From Pseudomonas mandelii (GTDB lineage: Bacteria > Pseudomonadota > Gammaproteobacteria > Pseudomonadales > Pseudomonadaceae), in NCBI RefSeq assembly GCF_006438925.1, contig NZ_RCZA01000003.1:472241-536240 (forward strand): a DNA stretch of 64,000 bases, given 5' to 3'. Positions within the stretch are counted from its first letter, which is position 1, and every line of letters begins with the position of its first letter. The position numbers and the translations under genes are program-made. The notes beneath the pieces were generated by a model. The model made no database searches. It saw only the letters and a list, made by a program, of their open reading frames with translations, and was not told where the DNA came from. Positions 11,305 to 19,389 of this stretch are shown piece by piece.

Positions 11305-12853
11305 TGCAAAATCCCTGCTGACCGCCCTGCTGCCACTGGTCTCCGACCTGTCCCGCGAACTTCCCGAAGGCGAGCGCTATCGGCGCTTGCTCGAAGCCAT
11401 GCGCGCCTTGCTCCCGTGCGATGCTGCCGCCCTGCTGCGACTTGATGGCGAATGGCTGGTGCCACTGGCCGTCGACGGGTTGAGCATCGACACTCTCGGC
11501 CGACGCTTCAAAGTCAGCGAACACCCGCGTTTCGAAGCGCTGCTCAGCAGCCACGGCCCGACCCGTTTCGCCGCCGACAGCGACTTGCCCGACCCTTACG
11601 ACGGACTGGTCGATGGCCTCGATGAGCATCTGGAAGTCCACGACTGCATGGGTTGCCCGCTGTTTATCGACGAGCGTCCATGGGGGTTGCTGACCCTCGA
11701 CGCACTCGATCCGGAGCGCTTCGAACCGATCGAACTGGACGCTCTGGAAGCTTTCGCCAGCCTCGCCGCCGCCACGGTCAACGCCGCCGAGCGCATCGAA
11801 CGCCTGGCCAATCGTGTCGAAGACGAACATCAGCGTGCCGAGGTTTACCGACAAGCCAGCGGCCAGCAGAACCGCGAGATGATTGGCCAGAGCAAGGCCC
11901 ACAAACGGCTGGTGGAAGAAATCAATCTGGTGGGCGGCAGCGATCTTACCGTGCTGATCACCGGCGAAACCGGGGTTGGTAAGGAACTGGTCGCCCAAGC
12001 CATCCACGCCGCATCGCCCCGGGCCGATAAGCCAATCATCAGCCTCAACTGCGCCGCGCTGCCGGAAACGCTGGTGGAGAGTGAATTGTTCGGCCATGTC
12101 CGCGGCGCCTTCACCGGCGCAATGAACGATCGGCGCGGCAAGTTCGAACTGGCCAATGGCGGCACGCTGTTTCTCGATGAAGTGGGTGAGCTGTCCCTGA
12201 CCGTCCAGGCCAAATTGCTGCGAGTCCTGCAAAGCGGTCAGCTGCAGCGATTGGGGTCGGATAAAGAACATCAGGTGGACGTACGGCTGATCGCCGCGAC
12301 CAATCGCGACCTGGCCGAGGAAGTGCGCAGCGGCCGCTACCGTGCCGACTTCTATCACCGCCTGAGCGTTTATCCGTTGCTGGTGCCAGCACTGCGTGAT
12401 CGTGGGCGGGATGTGTTGCTGCTCAGCGGCTATTTTCTGGAGCAAAACCGCTCTCGCATGGGCCTCAACAGCCTGCGTCTGAACAGCGATGCGCAGGCTG
12501 CATTGCTGGCGTATGCATGGCCGGGCAATGTGCGGGAACTGGAGCACTTGATTGGCCGCAGCGCCTTGAAGGCGCTGGGTAACTGCAAGGAGCGGCCGAA
12601 GATTCTCAGCTTGAGTGCGGCGGATCTGGATTTGCCCACTGGCAGCGTTGAGCTTGCAACCGAGCCAGCCCCTGTCAGCCCTGCTGCTTTGGTCTCGGGA
12701 GACTTGCGGGCCGCAACCGAGGATTATCAGCGTCGACTGATCAACGCCTGTCTGGAACGGCACCATAACAATTGGGCGAGTGCGGCGCGTGAGCTAGGCT
12801 TGGATCGGGCGAATCTTGGAAGGATGGCGAAGCGGTTGGGGATAAAGGATTAA
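11300..12853 (+). CDS. norR: Nitric oxide-responsive sigma54 activator NorR (FhpR)
   Basis: Enhancer-binding protein of 517 residues. Domains in order: N-terminal GAF sensor (about 1-170) that senses NO through non-haem iron in NorR; AAA+ domain (about 190-420) with Walker [10 protein letters not shown], the sigma54-contacting loop GAFTGA, and Walker [14 protein letters not shown]-terminal Fis-type helix-turn-helix ([25 protein letters not shown]). Divergence from hmp matches FhpR of P. aeruginosa, which activates fhp. The start has TGGAG 6 nt upstream and overlaps a NorR-type site. Confidence 0.93.
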   Translation: MTAKSLLTALLPLVSDLSRELPEGERYRRLLEAMRALLPCDAAALLRLDGEWLVPLAVDGLSIDTLGRRFKVSEHPRFEALLSSHGPTRFAADSDLPDPYDGLVDGLDEHLEVHDCMGCPLFIDERPWGLLTLDALDPERFEPIELDALEAFASLAAATVNAAERIERLANRVEDEHQRAEVYRQASGQQNREMIGQSKAHKRLVEEINLVGGSDLTVLITGETGVGKELVAQAIHAASPRADKPIISLNCAALPETLVESELFGHVRGAFTGAMNDRRGKFELANGGTLFLDEVGELSLTVQAKLLRVLQSGQLQRLGSDKEHQVDVRLIAATNRDLAEEVRSGRYRADFYHRLSVYPLLVPALRDRGRDVLLLSGYFLEQNRSRMGLNSLRLNSDAQAALLAYAWPGNVRELEHLIGRSALKALGNCKERPKILSLSAADLDLPTGSVELATEPAPVSPAALVSGDLRAATEDYQRRLINACLERHHNNWASAARELGLDRANLGRMAKRLGIKD

Positions 12854-12870
12854 GTGTGGCGGTTTCTGAA

Positions 12871-13053
12871 TCCACCCCTCACCCCAGCCCTCTCCCCAGA
12901 GGGTAGAGGGAGCCGACCGAGCTGAATGGGAAATGACGTCGACCTGAGAAACCGAATTGGATTCACCGTGGTTTCTCAGGTCGAAGCAAATCCCGCATCA
13001 TCCCCGATCGGCCCCCTCTACCCGCTGGGGAGAGGGCTGGGGTGAGGGGTGGA
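12871..13053. repeat. Nested inverted-repeat element (MITE-like) between norR and cheV
   Basis: The outer arms (12871-12910 and 13014-13053, about 40 nt, near-perfect) carry the sequence CCCCTCACCCCAGCCCTCTC and its complement. Inside lie a second, perfect 15-bp pair (12939-12953 and 12970-12984). The whole 183-nt unit can fold into one long cruciform. The rest of the norR-cheV gap shows no gene; the cheV leader starts after 13100. Confidence 0.85.
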
Positions 13054-13170
13054 TCCGACCACCAACCCATAACGCCCCTAAAGCCCACCCCGTTCAGGTC
13101 GATAACCCGGCATCGATAGCTGTTGGCGATCCTCGCGATTGCCCATCACCTTTTTCTACAGAAGGTTTTT

Positions 13171-14073
13171 ATGTCTTCAAACAAAGCCCGCGCAGATTCA
13201 CTTTCGCTTCTGCTGTTTACCTTGCGCAGCGGCAAGCTGATGGCGATCAACCTGCTGAAAGTCAGTGAAATCATTCCCTGCCCGCCGCTGACCAAGCTGC
13301 CGGAGTCGCATCCCCACGTCAAAGGCATCGCCACCCTGCGCGGCGCATCGTTGTCGGTGATCGACCTCAGTCGTGCCATCGGCGAACGACCGCTGGAAGA
13401 CCCGAACGGTGGCTGCCTGATCGTCACCGATGTCAGCCGCTCCAAGCAGGGTTTGCACGTTCAAGCGGTTAGCAAGATTGTCCACTGCCTGACTACCGAC
13501 ATCCGTCCGCCGCCCTTTGGCTCTGGCGGCGTGCGTTCGTACATCACTGGCGTGACCTCGGTCGACGGCACGTTGGTACAGGTGCTGGACATCGAAAAAG
13601 TGATCCATGGCATCGCCCCGGCGCAGATCGAAACGGCCCCGACCGAACTGAGCATGGAAGACGCCGAAGTACTCGGCAACGCGCGGATTCTGGTGGTCGA
13701 TGACAGCCAGGTGGCGTTGCAGCAATCGGTTCACACCTTGCGCAACCTCGGCCTGCAATGCCACACCGCTCGCAGTGCCAAGGAAGCCATCGACTGCCTG
13801 CTGGACCTGCAAGGCACGGCCCAGCAGATCAACCTGATCGTCTCGGACATCGAAATGTCCGAAATGGACGGCTACGCCTTCACCCGTACCTTGCGTGAAA
13901 CCCCGGACTTCTCGCACCTCTATGTGCTGCTCCACACTTCTTTGGACAGCGCGATGAACAGCGAAAAGGCCCGTCTTGCCGGCGCGAACGCGGTATTGAC
14001 CAAGTTCTCCTCGCCAGAACTGACCAAGTGCCTGATCGAAGCAGCCAAGGCTGTCGCTGAACAAGGTCATTGA
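13171..14073 (+). CDS. cheV: Chemotaxis coupling/response-regulator protein CheV
   Basis: Cytoplasmic protein of 300 residues: a CheW-like domain (about 10-150) that links chemoreceptors to CheA, followed by a receiver domain (about 172-300) with the acidic pocket VVDDSQ, phospho-acceptor Asp226 (IVSDIEMSEMDG) and the conserved Lys in LTKFSSPE. The start at 13171 has AGAAGG 5 nt upstream; in-frame upstream starts are non-ATG. It is not in a chemotaxis operon here, so it is an orphan adaptor; the next gene is an acetyltransferase 27 nt away. Confidence 0.9.
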   Translation: MSSNKARADSLSLLLFTLRSGKLMAINLLKVSEIIPCPPLTKLPESHPHVKGIATLRGASLSVIDLSRAIGERPLEDPNGGCLIVTDVSRSKQGLHVQAVSKIVHCLTTDIRPPPFGSGGVRSYITGVTSVDGTLVQVLDIEKVIHGIAPAQIETAPTELSMEDAEVLGNARILVVDDSQVALQQSVHTLRNLGLQCHTARSAKEAIDCLLDLQGTAQQINLIVSDIEMSEMDGYAFTRTLRETPDFSHLYVLLHTSLDSAMNSEKARLAGANAVLTKFSSPELTKCLIEAAKAVAEQGH

Positions 14074-14100
14074 GTCTTGGCCAAGGACTTTTGCTTTCTG

Positions 14101-14559
14101 ATGCGGCGCAACCTCGCTGAAGGTGTGCCTGCGATCACTTGGCCTCAGGGAATCGTCCTCAGCGAATACCGCCCCGATCTGGCTGAAGCCGTTCATCGTT
14201 TGATGGAATTGGGCTATCAGGAAGGTGGCGGTCGCGTGCCGGCACTGGACGTTTGGCAACAGCGTTTTGAAACCGATCCTGAATATGATCCGAGCCTGTG
14301 CTTCATCGCTCTGGACACCGAAGGTATCGTCGGCGTGTGCCAGTGCTGGACCAGCGCCTATATCAAGAACCTGGTGGTGCATCCACGGGCTCAGGGCCAA
14401 GGATTAGGACGCGCGTTGCTGCTACATGCTTTCAACATATTTCAGCAACGACGCGAAGGTTTTGTGGACTTGAAGGTGCTGGAAGACAACCTTCGGGCGC
14501 AGCGTTTGTATGAAAACGCCGGAATGCGTGTGATCCGCCGGGAACCAGTTCCGGCCTGA
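14101..14559 (+). CDS. GNAT family N-acetyltransferase
   Basis: Protein of 152 residues with a GNAT fold. The acetyl-CoA loop is in YIKNLVVHPRAQGQGLGRALLLHAFNIF (Q/R-x-x-G-x-G/A), and the C-terminal VLEDNLRAQRLYENAGMRVIRREP is the usual beta5-alpha4 region. I start at the ATG 14101; a TTG at 14077 would add eight residues. It follows cheV by 27 nt and may be co-transcribed. Substrate unknown. Confidence 0.8.
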   Translation: MRRNLAEGVPAITWPQGIVLSEYRPDLAEAVHRLMELGYQEGGGRVPALDVWQQRFETDPEYDPSLCFIALDTEGIVGVCQCWTSAYIKNLVVHPRAQGQGLGRALLLHAFNIFQQRREGFVDLKVLEDNLRAQRLYENAGMRVIRREPVPA

Positions 14560-14566
14560 CACACCG

Positions 14567-14663
14567 CCTTCGCGAGCAGGCTCGCTCCCACAATGGATCT
14601 TCGTCGTACACAAAATCTGTGTCCTATGCAGAGCAAATGTGGGAGCGAGCCTGCTCGCGAAGG
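14567..14663. repeat. REP-like doublet (TTCGCGAGCAGGCTCGCTCCCACA family)
   Basis: Perfect 26-nt inverted arms at 14567-14592 and 14638-14663 around a 45-nt spacer. The same palindromic unit occurs at 57751-57814 and 60135-60224, and as a half copy at about 17632-17657. This is a common extragenic palindrome of fluorescent pseudomonads. Confidence 0.9.
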
Positions 14664-14738
14664 GGCCGACACATTCAACCTGAAACCATCAGGCATACTC
14701 CAACCTTGGCCAAAACACCCCCAAGGATGCCCGCCCTC

Positions 14739-15065
14739 ATGAAAGCAGCAAGCCTGACCTTCCTCTGCCTCACCGCCCTCGCCTCCCAGGCTCACGCTTC
14801 CAGCCCCGACGCCTGGGCCACTTACGACAAAGCCGTGCTCGCCAGTTGCACCCAGGCCAGCGGCCTGAAGAATGCCAAACCTGTCGGCAACGCCGCCCAG
14901 TTCGATGACCGGGTTGGCTACACCGCCCTTCTGTTGCAAGGCCAATACCCGCAAAAACACATGAAAGGCCAGCAAGGCACCGAACTGTGTCTCTATAACA
15001 AGAAAAGCAAAACCGCTTACGTCACCGAATGGGACTCCATCCGCCCCACCGCCAAGGCGCAGTGA
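14739..15065 (+). CDS. Small exported protein of unknown function
   Basis: 108 residues beginning MKAASLTFLCLTALASQAHA, a good Sec signal peptide with cleavage after AHA. The mature part (SSPDAWATYDKAVLASCTQASGLKNAKPVG) has two cysteines that could form a disulfide. I start at 14739 with AAGGA 11 nt upstream; ATG 14727 would add four residues. I do not recognise a named family. Periplasmic location is inferred from the signal peptide. Confidence 0.75.
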   Translation: MKAASLTFLCLTALASQAHASSPDAWATYDKAVLASCTQASGLKNAKPVGNAAQFDDRVGYTALLLQGQYPQKHMKGQQGTELCLYNKKSKTAYVTEWDSIRPTAKAQ

Positions 15066-15148
15066 CTGGCGCATAACTTGCTTCGACAGTGGCCTTTGCG
15101 GCGACATTCTGTCGCCGTTTCATGTCCTTTTATGCGACTGGCTGTTCA

Positions 15149-15898
15149 ATGAATACGACGTTTTCCTGCGTAGGCTGTGGCAAATGCTGCAACGACCACC
15201 ACGTGCCCCTGACCCTGCCCGAAGTCCGGATGTGGGCGGCCGATGGCGGTCAGGTGATCGTGCTGGTGGAAGGTTTCCTGGGCAATGGCCTGGGCCTGCC
15301 AGTGCAGCAACGCGAACACGCCGAACGCCGTTCAGTGAAAGTCCGAAGCGGAGTATCCGAGGCGTACATAGCCATCACCTTTGCCGCCTACAACGTCGGT
15401 CCTTGCCGGAATCTTGACGAAGATAACCTCTGCCGCATCTATGAACGCCGGCCGCTGGTGTGCCGCATCTACCCGATGGAGATTAATCCGCACATTCTCC
15501 TGAACACTGCAGTAAAGGAATGTCCGCCCGAGTCGTGGGAAAAGGGACCGGATCTGATTGTGGGGGGTGAATTGGTCGATCAGGAACTGGCCGGATTGAT
15601 CCAGCGCTCCCGCCAGGCGGATCGCAATGACATTCGGACCAAAGATGCGATTTGCGCGTTGCTGGGGATTCGGACTACAGCACTGAAGGGCGATGGCTTT
15701 ACTGCTTATCTGCCGGACATGACGGCGTTTGCGAGGGCCATCGATCAGGTTGCGGCGCAGCCATTGGCTGAGTCAGGCACTGACTGGTTGTTTCATGTGT
15801 CGGGCGAGGACATTGCCGGGCAAGTGCAGACGGCGGGTGCGCAAGTGGCGACAGATACGCCAGTGAACTATGCGTTTATTTCGTTGCGGGCGGCCTGA
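15149..15898 (+). CDS. YkgJ-family cysteine cluster protein (CxxCxxCC)
   Basis: 249 residues. The start MNTTFSCVGCGKCCNDHHVPLTLPE carries the CxxCxxCC motif of the YkgJ/zinc- or iron-chelating family; further cysteines lie in VGPCRNLDEDNLCRIYERRPLVCRIYP and KECPPES, the usual second half of the cluster site. It probably binds a metal or Fe-S cluster; the biochemical role is unknown. An in-frame ATG at 15122 would add nine residues and cannot be excluded. The C-terminal 100 residues are not part of the core motif. Confidence 0.82.
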   Translation: MNTTFSCVGCGKCCNDHHVPLTLPEVRMWAADGGQVIVLVEGFLGNGLGLPVQQREHAERRSVKVRSGVSEAYIAITFAAYNVGPCRNLDEDNLCRIYERRPLVCRIYPMEINPHILLNTAVKECPPESWEKGPDLIVGGELVDQELAGLIQRSRQADRNDIRTKDAICALLGIRTTALKGDGFTAYLPDMTAFARAIDQVAAQPLAESGTDWLFHVSGEDIAGQVQTAGAQVATDTPVNYAFISLRAA

Positions 15899-15958
15899 GT
15901 CGCCAGTCTTCAGAACCACTGCGCAATCCCGTTGCGCAGTGATTCGTCGTCAAGAGGG

Positions 15959-17098
15959 TTAGCTGGCCGTCACCGCCAGACATTCCACTTCTACTCGCGC
16001 GTTCTCGACCAACTTGCCGGCAAACGTCGTACGTGCTGGCAAACGATCCGCCGCAAAGAAACTTCGATACACAGCACTCATGGCGGAAAAATCCCTTATG
16101 TCGGCAAGAATGACCGTGCATTTGGCCACTTGAGCCAGGGACGAACCGTTGCGTTGCAGCGCGGTACGCAAGTTCTCCATGGCCTGGGTCGTCTGCGGGC
16201 CGATGCCGCCCTTCACCAGTTCGCCATCAGCCCCGAGGCCGAGCATGCCGGAAAAGTAAATGGTCTCGCCTATCTGTACCGCATCGGAGAATGGCAGACC
16301 TTCTTCATTCGGAAAGTAGCGTGGTGAGTCTGGTGCTGCGGGTGGCAAATAACGCTGGGTAATCGCCTGGTACTGGCCATTTTGCTTAAGACGCTCAAGC
16401 GCCGCATTCAGGTTATCGCGCAGCAGGGTGTCGGTTTTTCGTACAGCCATGGCCACGCCACTGCCCAGCATGGGGTCCTTGAGCGCCGGACCGACAAAAT
16501 CGAAACCTTGCCCCTGAGGCTGACTTAAAAACGCCTGAGTGATTTCAATCGAGTCTTGCAGAGTCGCGTCGAGCTCACCCGCCAGCAGGCTGGCGACCAA
16601 TTGATTGTTGAAATTGAAACTGCGCACCGTCACCCCGGCCGGGGCCCAACGGGACTTGGCGAACGCTTCGCGGCTGGTGCCTGCCAGGACGCCGACACGC
16701 TTGCCCTTGAGCGATTGCACATCCGGTTGAAGATTCGCCCCTTTGCGCGCCACCAGACGGCTGCTCAGGGGGTAAAGATTATCGGTGAAATCGACCCGTT
16801 CTCGACGCGCCGATGTTGCCGTCATCGGCATGATCACGTCGAAACGGTTGGCTTCAAGGGCATGAATGTTGGTCGCGTAATCCTGATCAACCCAGACACA
16901 GCGGGATTTGAGTTCGGCACACAGTGCATTGCCCAACTCGATATTCAATCCGACCAGCTCACCCTTGTCGTTACGGCTCTCGAACGGCGGAACCAGCGCT
17001 TCGACACCGAAACGGATCTGCGGATCGGGCGCAGGCGACATGCAGCCAGTGGTCAGGGCCACCAGCGACAGTAGAGAGAGGGTTTTTACCAGAGACAT
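15959..17098 (-). CDS. Lipoprotein fusing an amino-acid-binding (SBP_bac_3) domain to a RidA/Rid domain
   Basis: 379 residues in one uninterrupted frame. A signal with a lipobox-like LTTGC places the lipidated Cys at 19. Residues 27-252 are a LAO/HisJ-type periplasmic binding domain (LNIELGNALCAELKSRCVWV; carboxylate-binding Arg98; LQDS with Asp182 at the amine-binding position). A short Pro-rich linker leads to residues 263-379, a full Rid (YjgF/UK114) domain with LPARTTF, whose Arg356 corresponds to the catalytic Arg105 of E. coli RidA, and ARVEVECLAV at the end. Both domains appear intact. The lipid signal implies that the Rid domain is exported. There is no permease next to it. Confidence 0.88.
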   Translation of the reverse strand: MSLVKTLSLLSLVALTTGCMSPAPDPQIRFGVEALVPPFESRNDKGELVGLNIELGNALCAELKSRCVWVDQDYATNIHALEANRFDVIMPMTATSARRERVDFTDNLYPLSSRLVARKGANLQPDVQSLKGKRVGVLAGTSREAFAKSRWAPAGVTVRSFNFNNQLVASLLAGELDATLQDSIEITQAFLSQPQGQGFDFVGPALKDPMLGSGVAMAVRKTDTLLRDNLNAALERLKQNGQYQAITQRYLPPAAPDSPRYFPNEEGLPFSDAVQIGETIYFSGMLGLGADGELVKGGIGPQTTQAMENLRTALQRNGSSLAQVAKCTVILADIRDFSAMSAVYRSFFAADRLPARTTFAGKLVENARVEVECLAVTAS

Positions 17099-17240
17099 TT
17101 TGGCGGCCTACATCAAAAATTCACGGGCATGAATCTTCGACGAGAGGCCGCCGACTTTCCCAGAGGACGAATCGCTCATCCTTGTGGGAACTGTCTCAAT
17201 GACAGGAAGAACAATTACCGGTCAACAAAACGCCTGACAG

Positions 17241-17498
17241 TCACCGTTTACCCATGGAGCGACGAGTGCCAGGAGGCGCCGCCCCCGGCGTCTTGGTGTG
17301 GCCATTCTTGGCGCCGTTCTTGTACCAGGGCTGGCTGGCGTTCTTCGCACCAGCCAACTCACCCGGTTTGAAAGGGAACTTGAACGCCGGGATCGCGGCC
17401 TTGGTTTCGCTGTCTGCGCTGGAGTCGACGCTGTCTGGCAGGTTTGCCTGGTCGTCGCTCAAAGCGTCGGCAACCGGCGGTTGTGTCGGGGAAGTCAT
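17241..17498 (-). CDS. Small Pseudomonas protein of unknown function with a basic tail
   Basis: 85 residues. The first 40 are acidic and low in complexity (DALSDDQANLPDSVDSSADSET); then comes FPFKPGELAGAKNASQPWYKNG and a basic Gly/Pro-rich end with GTRRSMGKR. GGAG lies 6 nt upstream of the ATG. The middle motif looks conserved in kind, and I believe similar proteins occur across Pseudomonas, but no function is known to me. It may be largely disordered or bind nucleic acid through its tail. Confidence 0.65.
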   Translation of the reverse strand: MTSPTQPPVADALSDDQANLPDSVDSSADSETKAAIPAFKFPFKPGELAGAKNASQPWYKNGAKNGHTKTPGAAPPGTRRSMGKR

Positions 17499-17631
17499 GA
17501 AAGCTCCGGGTGATGCACATAGAGTCGGGCCCGGTCAGCGAGCCGCGAAAGGCGGCAGTATACCTGTGTCGGGAGCCGCAAGCTTCAAGCAGCAAGCGAG
17601 TCCGTCGGGTTTTGCATTGACTGACCTGACG

Positions 17632-17657
17632 CCTTCGCGAGCAGGCCAGCTCCCACG
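17632..17657. repeat. Half REP-like element
   Basis: A single, slightly degenerate copy of the CCTTCGCGAGCAGGC..GCTCCCAC unit without its inverted partner nearby. It begins the repeat-rich 730-nt gap between 17498 and 18229. Confidence 0.6.
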
Positions 17658-17720
17658 GGGAATCGGCGCACGCCTTTCGCACCTCACCACTCAACAGGCC
17701 GAGCGTTAGCTCGCCTGAAG

Positions 17721-18090
17721 CTTTTGATCTTGATCCACCCGCCCCTTCGGAAGGCTGAGTGGAGGTGTGCATCCGGGGAGTGGCGCGCAGCGCCGTTCGA
17801 CGCAGTCGAACACGCTGCATGTAGGTCGTCGCGAAGCAGACCGGAGGGCAGTGTCCCCGGATGGATACCGGAACGAAGGAACGCCGAGCCTAGGCGAGGG
17901 CCGGACGCTTGGGGCGAGCGTTTTTTTGCTTACTTTTTTTAGGCGCTTGTAAAAAAAGTGAGTCGCCGTAAGGGCGAAACCCTAAGTGGCCGTTACCGCA
18001 GGAATGGATATGTACTCGATCCACAAGAGCTTGGTCGGCTACCTGGCCGCCAAGATCAAAAGATCGCAGCCTCCGGCAGCTCCTACAGGG
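17721..18090. repeat. Long structured intergenic element inside a REP-like context
   Basis: An 11-bp inverted pair (CTTTTGATCTT at 17721-17731, AAGATCAAAAG at 18052-18062) encloses about 320 nt; the right end continues into a half REP of the GTAGGAGCTG family to 18090. Inside are GCATCCGGGGA near 17769 with its complement TCCCCGGATG near 17855, a GTTCGAC/GTCGAAC hairpin near 17800, an A/T-run hairpin near 17931-17961 (CTTACTTTTTTT / AAAAAAAGTGAG), and GTCGCC-GTAAG-GGCGAAAC. Frames through it do not look like protein. It resembles a repeat I associate with many Pseudomonas genomes. Confidence 0.65.
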
Positions 18091-18120
18091 GGGCCGGCGT
18101 CGATCCGCAGAGGTCCAAAC

Positions 18121-18189
18121 TGACAGCGCCGTCAGTTAGCAGTCACCTTCCTGACGGGAGAACAGGTTTATAAAGGAAGGTATAAACCT
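18121..18189. promoter_or_regulatory. Palindromes upstream of the RND operon
   Basis: TGACAGC-GCCGTCA (18121-18134, one mismatch) and a perfect 9-bp inverted repeat AGGTTTATA-N8-TATAAACCT (18164-18172 / 18181-18189) lie 40-108 nt before the adaptor start. They are candidate operators for the response regulator encoded in the same operon. No clear -10/-35 was found. Confidence 0.4.
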
Positions 18190-18228
18190 GAAAAAATTCC
18201 GACCACCCAGCCTCGGCGCCCCACTCGC

Positions 18229-19389
18229 ATGCGAATTCAGAAAAAACCCGCCTTGCTCGCAGCCCTTCTGATCGTTCTGGCAGCGCTGGGCCTGTGGTAC
18301 GCCATCAAGCCCGCTACCACCAAACTGACCGCGCCCTCTGCGATCCCCGTTCGGGTCGTGAACGTCACCGAAAAAGACGTCCCCCGCTACGTCAGCGGCA
18401 TCGGCTCGGTGCTGTCCCTGCATAGCGTTGTGGTGCGCCCGCAAATTGACGGCATCCTCACCAAATTGTTGGTCAAGGAAGGCCAACTGGTGAACAAAGG
18501 CGACCTGCTCGCCACCATCGACGACCGCTCGATCCGCGCCAGCCTCGATCAGGCACGGGCCCAACTCGGCGAAAGCCAGGCGCAGCTGCAAGTCGCGCTG
18601 GTCAACCTCAAACGCTACAAGCTACTGAGCGTGGACGACGGCGTATCCAAACAGACTTATGACCAGCAACAGGCGTTGGTCAACCAACTCAAAGCCACCG
18701 CCCAAGGTAACCAGGCCTCGATCGACGCCGCTCAAGTGCAGCTCTCCTACACACAGATTCGCTCCCCGGTGACCGGTCGCGTCGGTATTCGCACGGTGGA
18801 TGAAGGCAACTTCCTGCGCATGACCGACGCACAAGGCCTGTTCACGGTGACCCAGATCGACCCGATCGCCGTGGAGTTCTCCCTGCCACAGCAAATGCTG
18901 CCGACCCTGCAGGGGCTGATCAACGATCCGGAACATGCTCAGGTGAAGGCCTACATCGGCGCCGACACTGACGGCGAAACCGGCAATCTGCTGGGCGAAG
19001 GTCATTTGACCCTGATCGACAACCAGATCAATGCCAACACCGGGACCATTCGGGCCAAAGCTGAATTCAACAACCCCGGGCAGAAACTCTGGCCGGGCCT
19101 GCTGGTGACGGTAAAAATCCAGACAGCGCTGGATAAAAATGCGCTGGTGGTGCCGCCCACTGTCGTACAACGCGGCCTCGATCAACATTTCGTGTATCGG
19201 GTCAACGGCGACAAGGTCGAAACCGTCACCGTACAAATGGTCTATCAAGGCAGCGGTCAGGACATCATCAAAGGCGTGAAACCGGGCGACGTGCTGGTCA
19301 GCGACGGCCAGTCGCGGCTCAAGCCCGGCTCGACGGTGCACGTCGTGACTGACCCGCCGCAAGTGGTCCAATCGGAGCCGAAACCATGA
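18229..19389 (+). CDS. RND efflux periplasmic adaptor subunit (MexM/MdtA-like)
   Basis: 386 residues with an N-terminal membrane anchor (ALLAALLIVLAALGLWYA). It shows the adaptor order: beta-barrel start, lipoyl half-motif VVVRPQIDGILTKLLVKEGQLVNKGDLLATID, alpha-helical hairpin (about 105-165), second lipoyl half (YTQIRSPVTGRVGIRTVDEGN), and barrel and membrane-proximal domains. It bridges the RND pump to an outer-membrane channel. The stop overlaps the permease start by 4 nt. The adaptor-permease-regulator-sensor order matches P. aeruginosa PA1435-PA1438 (mexMN-mmnRS), which I infer to be the orthologous system. No strong ribosome site is visible. Confidence 0.9.
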   Translation: MRIQKKPALLAALLIVLAALGLWYAIKPATTKLTAPSAIPVRVVNVTEKDVPRYVSGIGSVLSLHSVVVRPQIDGILTKLLVKEGQLVNKGDLLATIDDRSIRASLDQARAQLGESQAQLQVALVNLKRYKLLSVDDGVSKQTYDQQQALVNQLKATAQGNQASIDAAQVQLSYTQIRSPVTGRVGIRTVDEGNFLRMTDAQGLFTVTQIDPIAVEFSLPQQMLPTLQGLINDPEHAQVKAYIGADTDGETGNLLGEGHLTLIDNQINANTGTIRAKAEFNNPGQKLWPGLLVTVKIQTALDKNALVVPPTVVQRGLDQHFVYRVNGDKVETVTVQMVYQGSGQDIIKGVKPGDVLVSDGQSRLKPGSTVHVVTDPPQVVQSEPKP

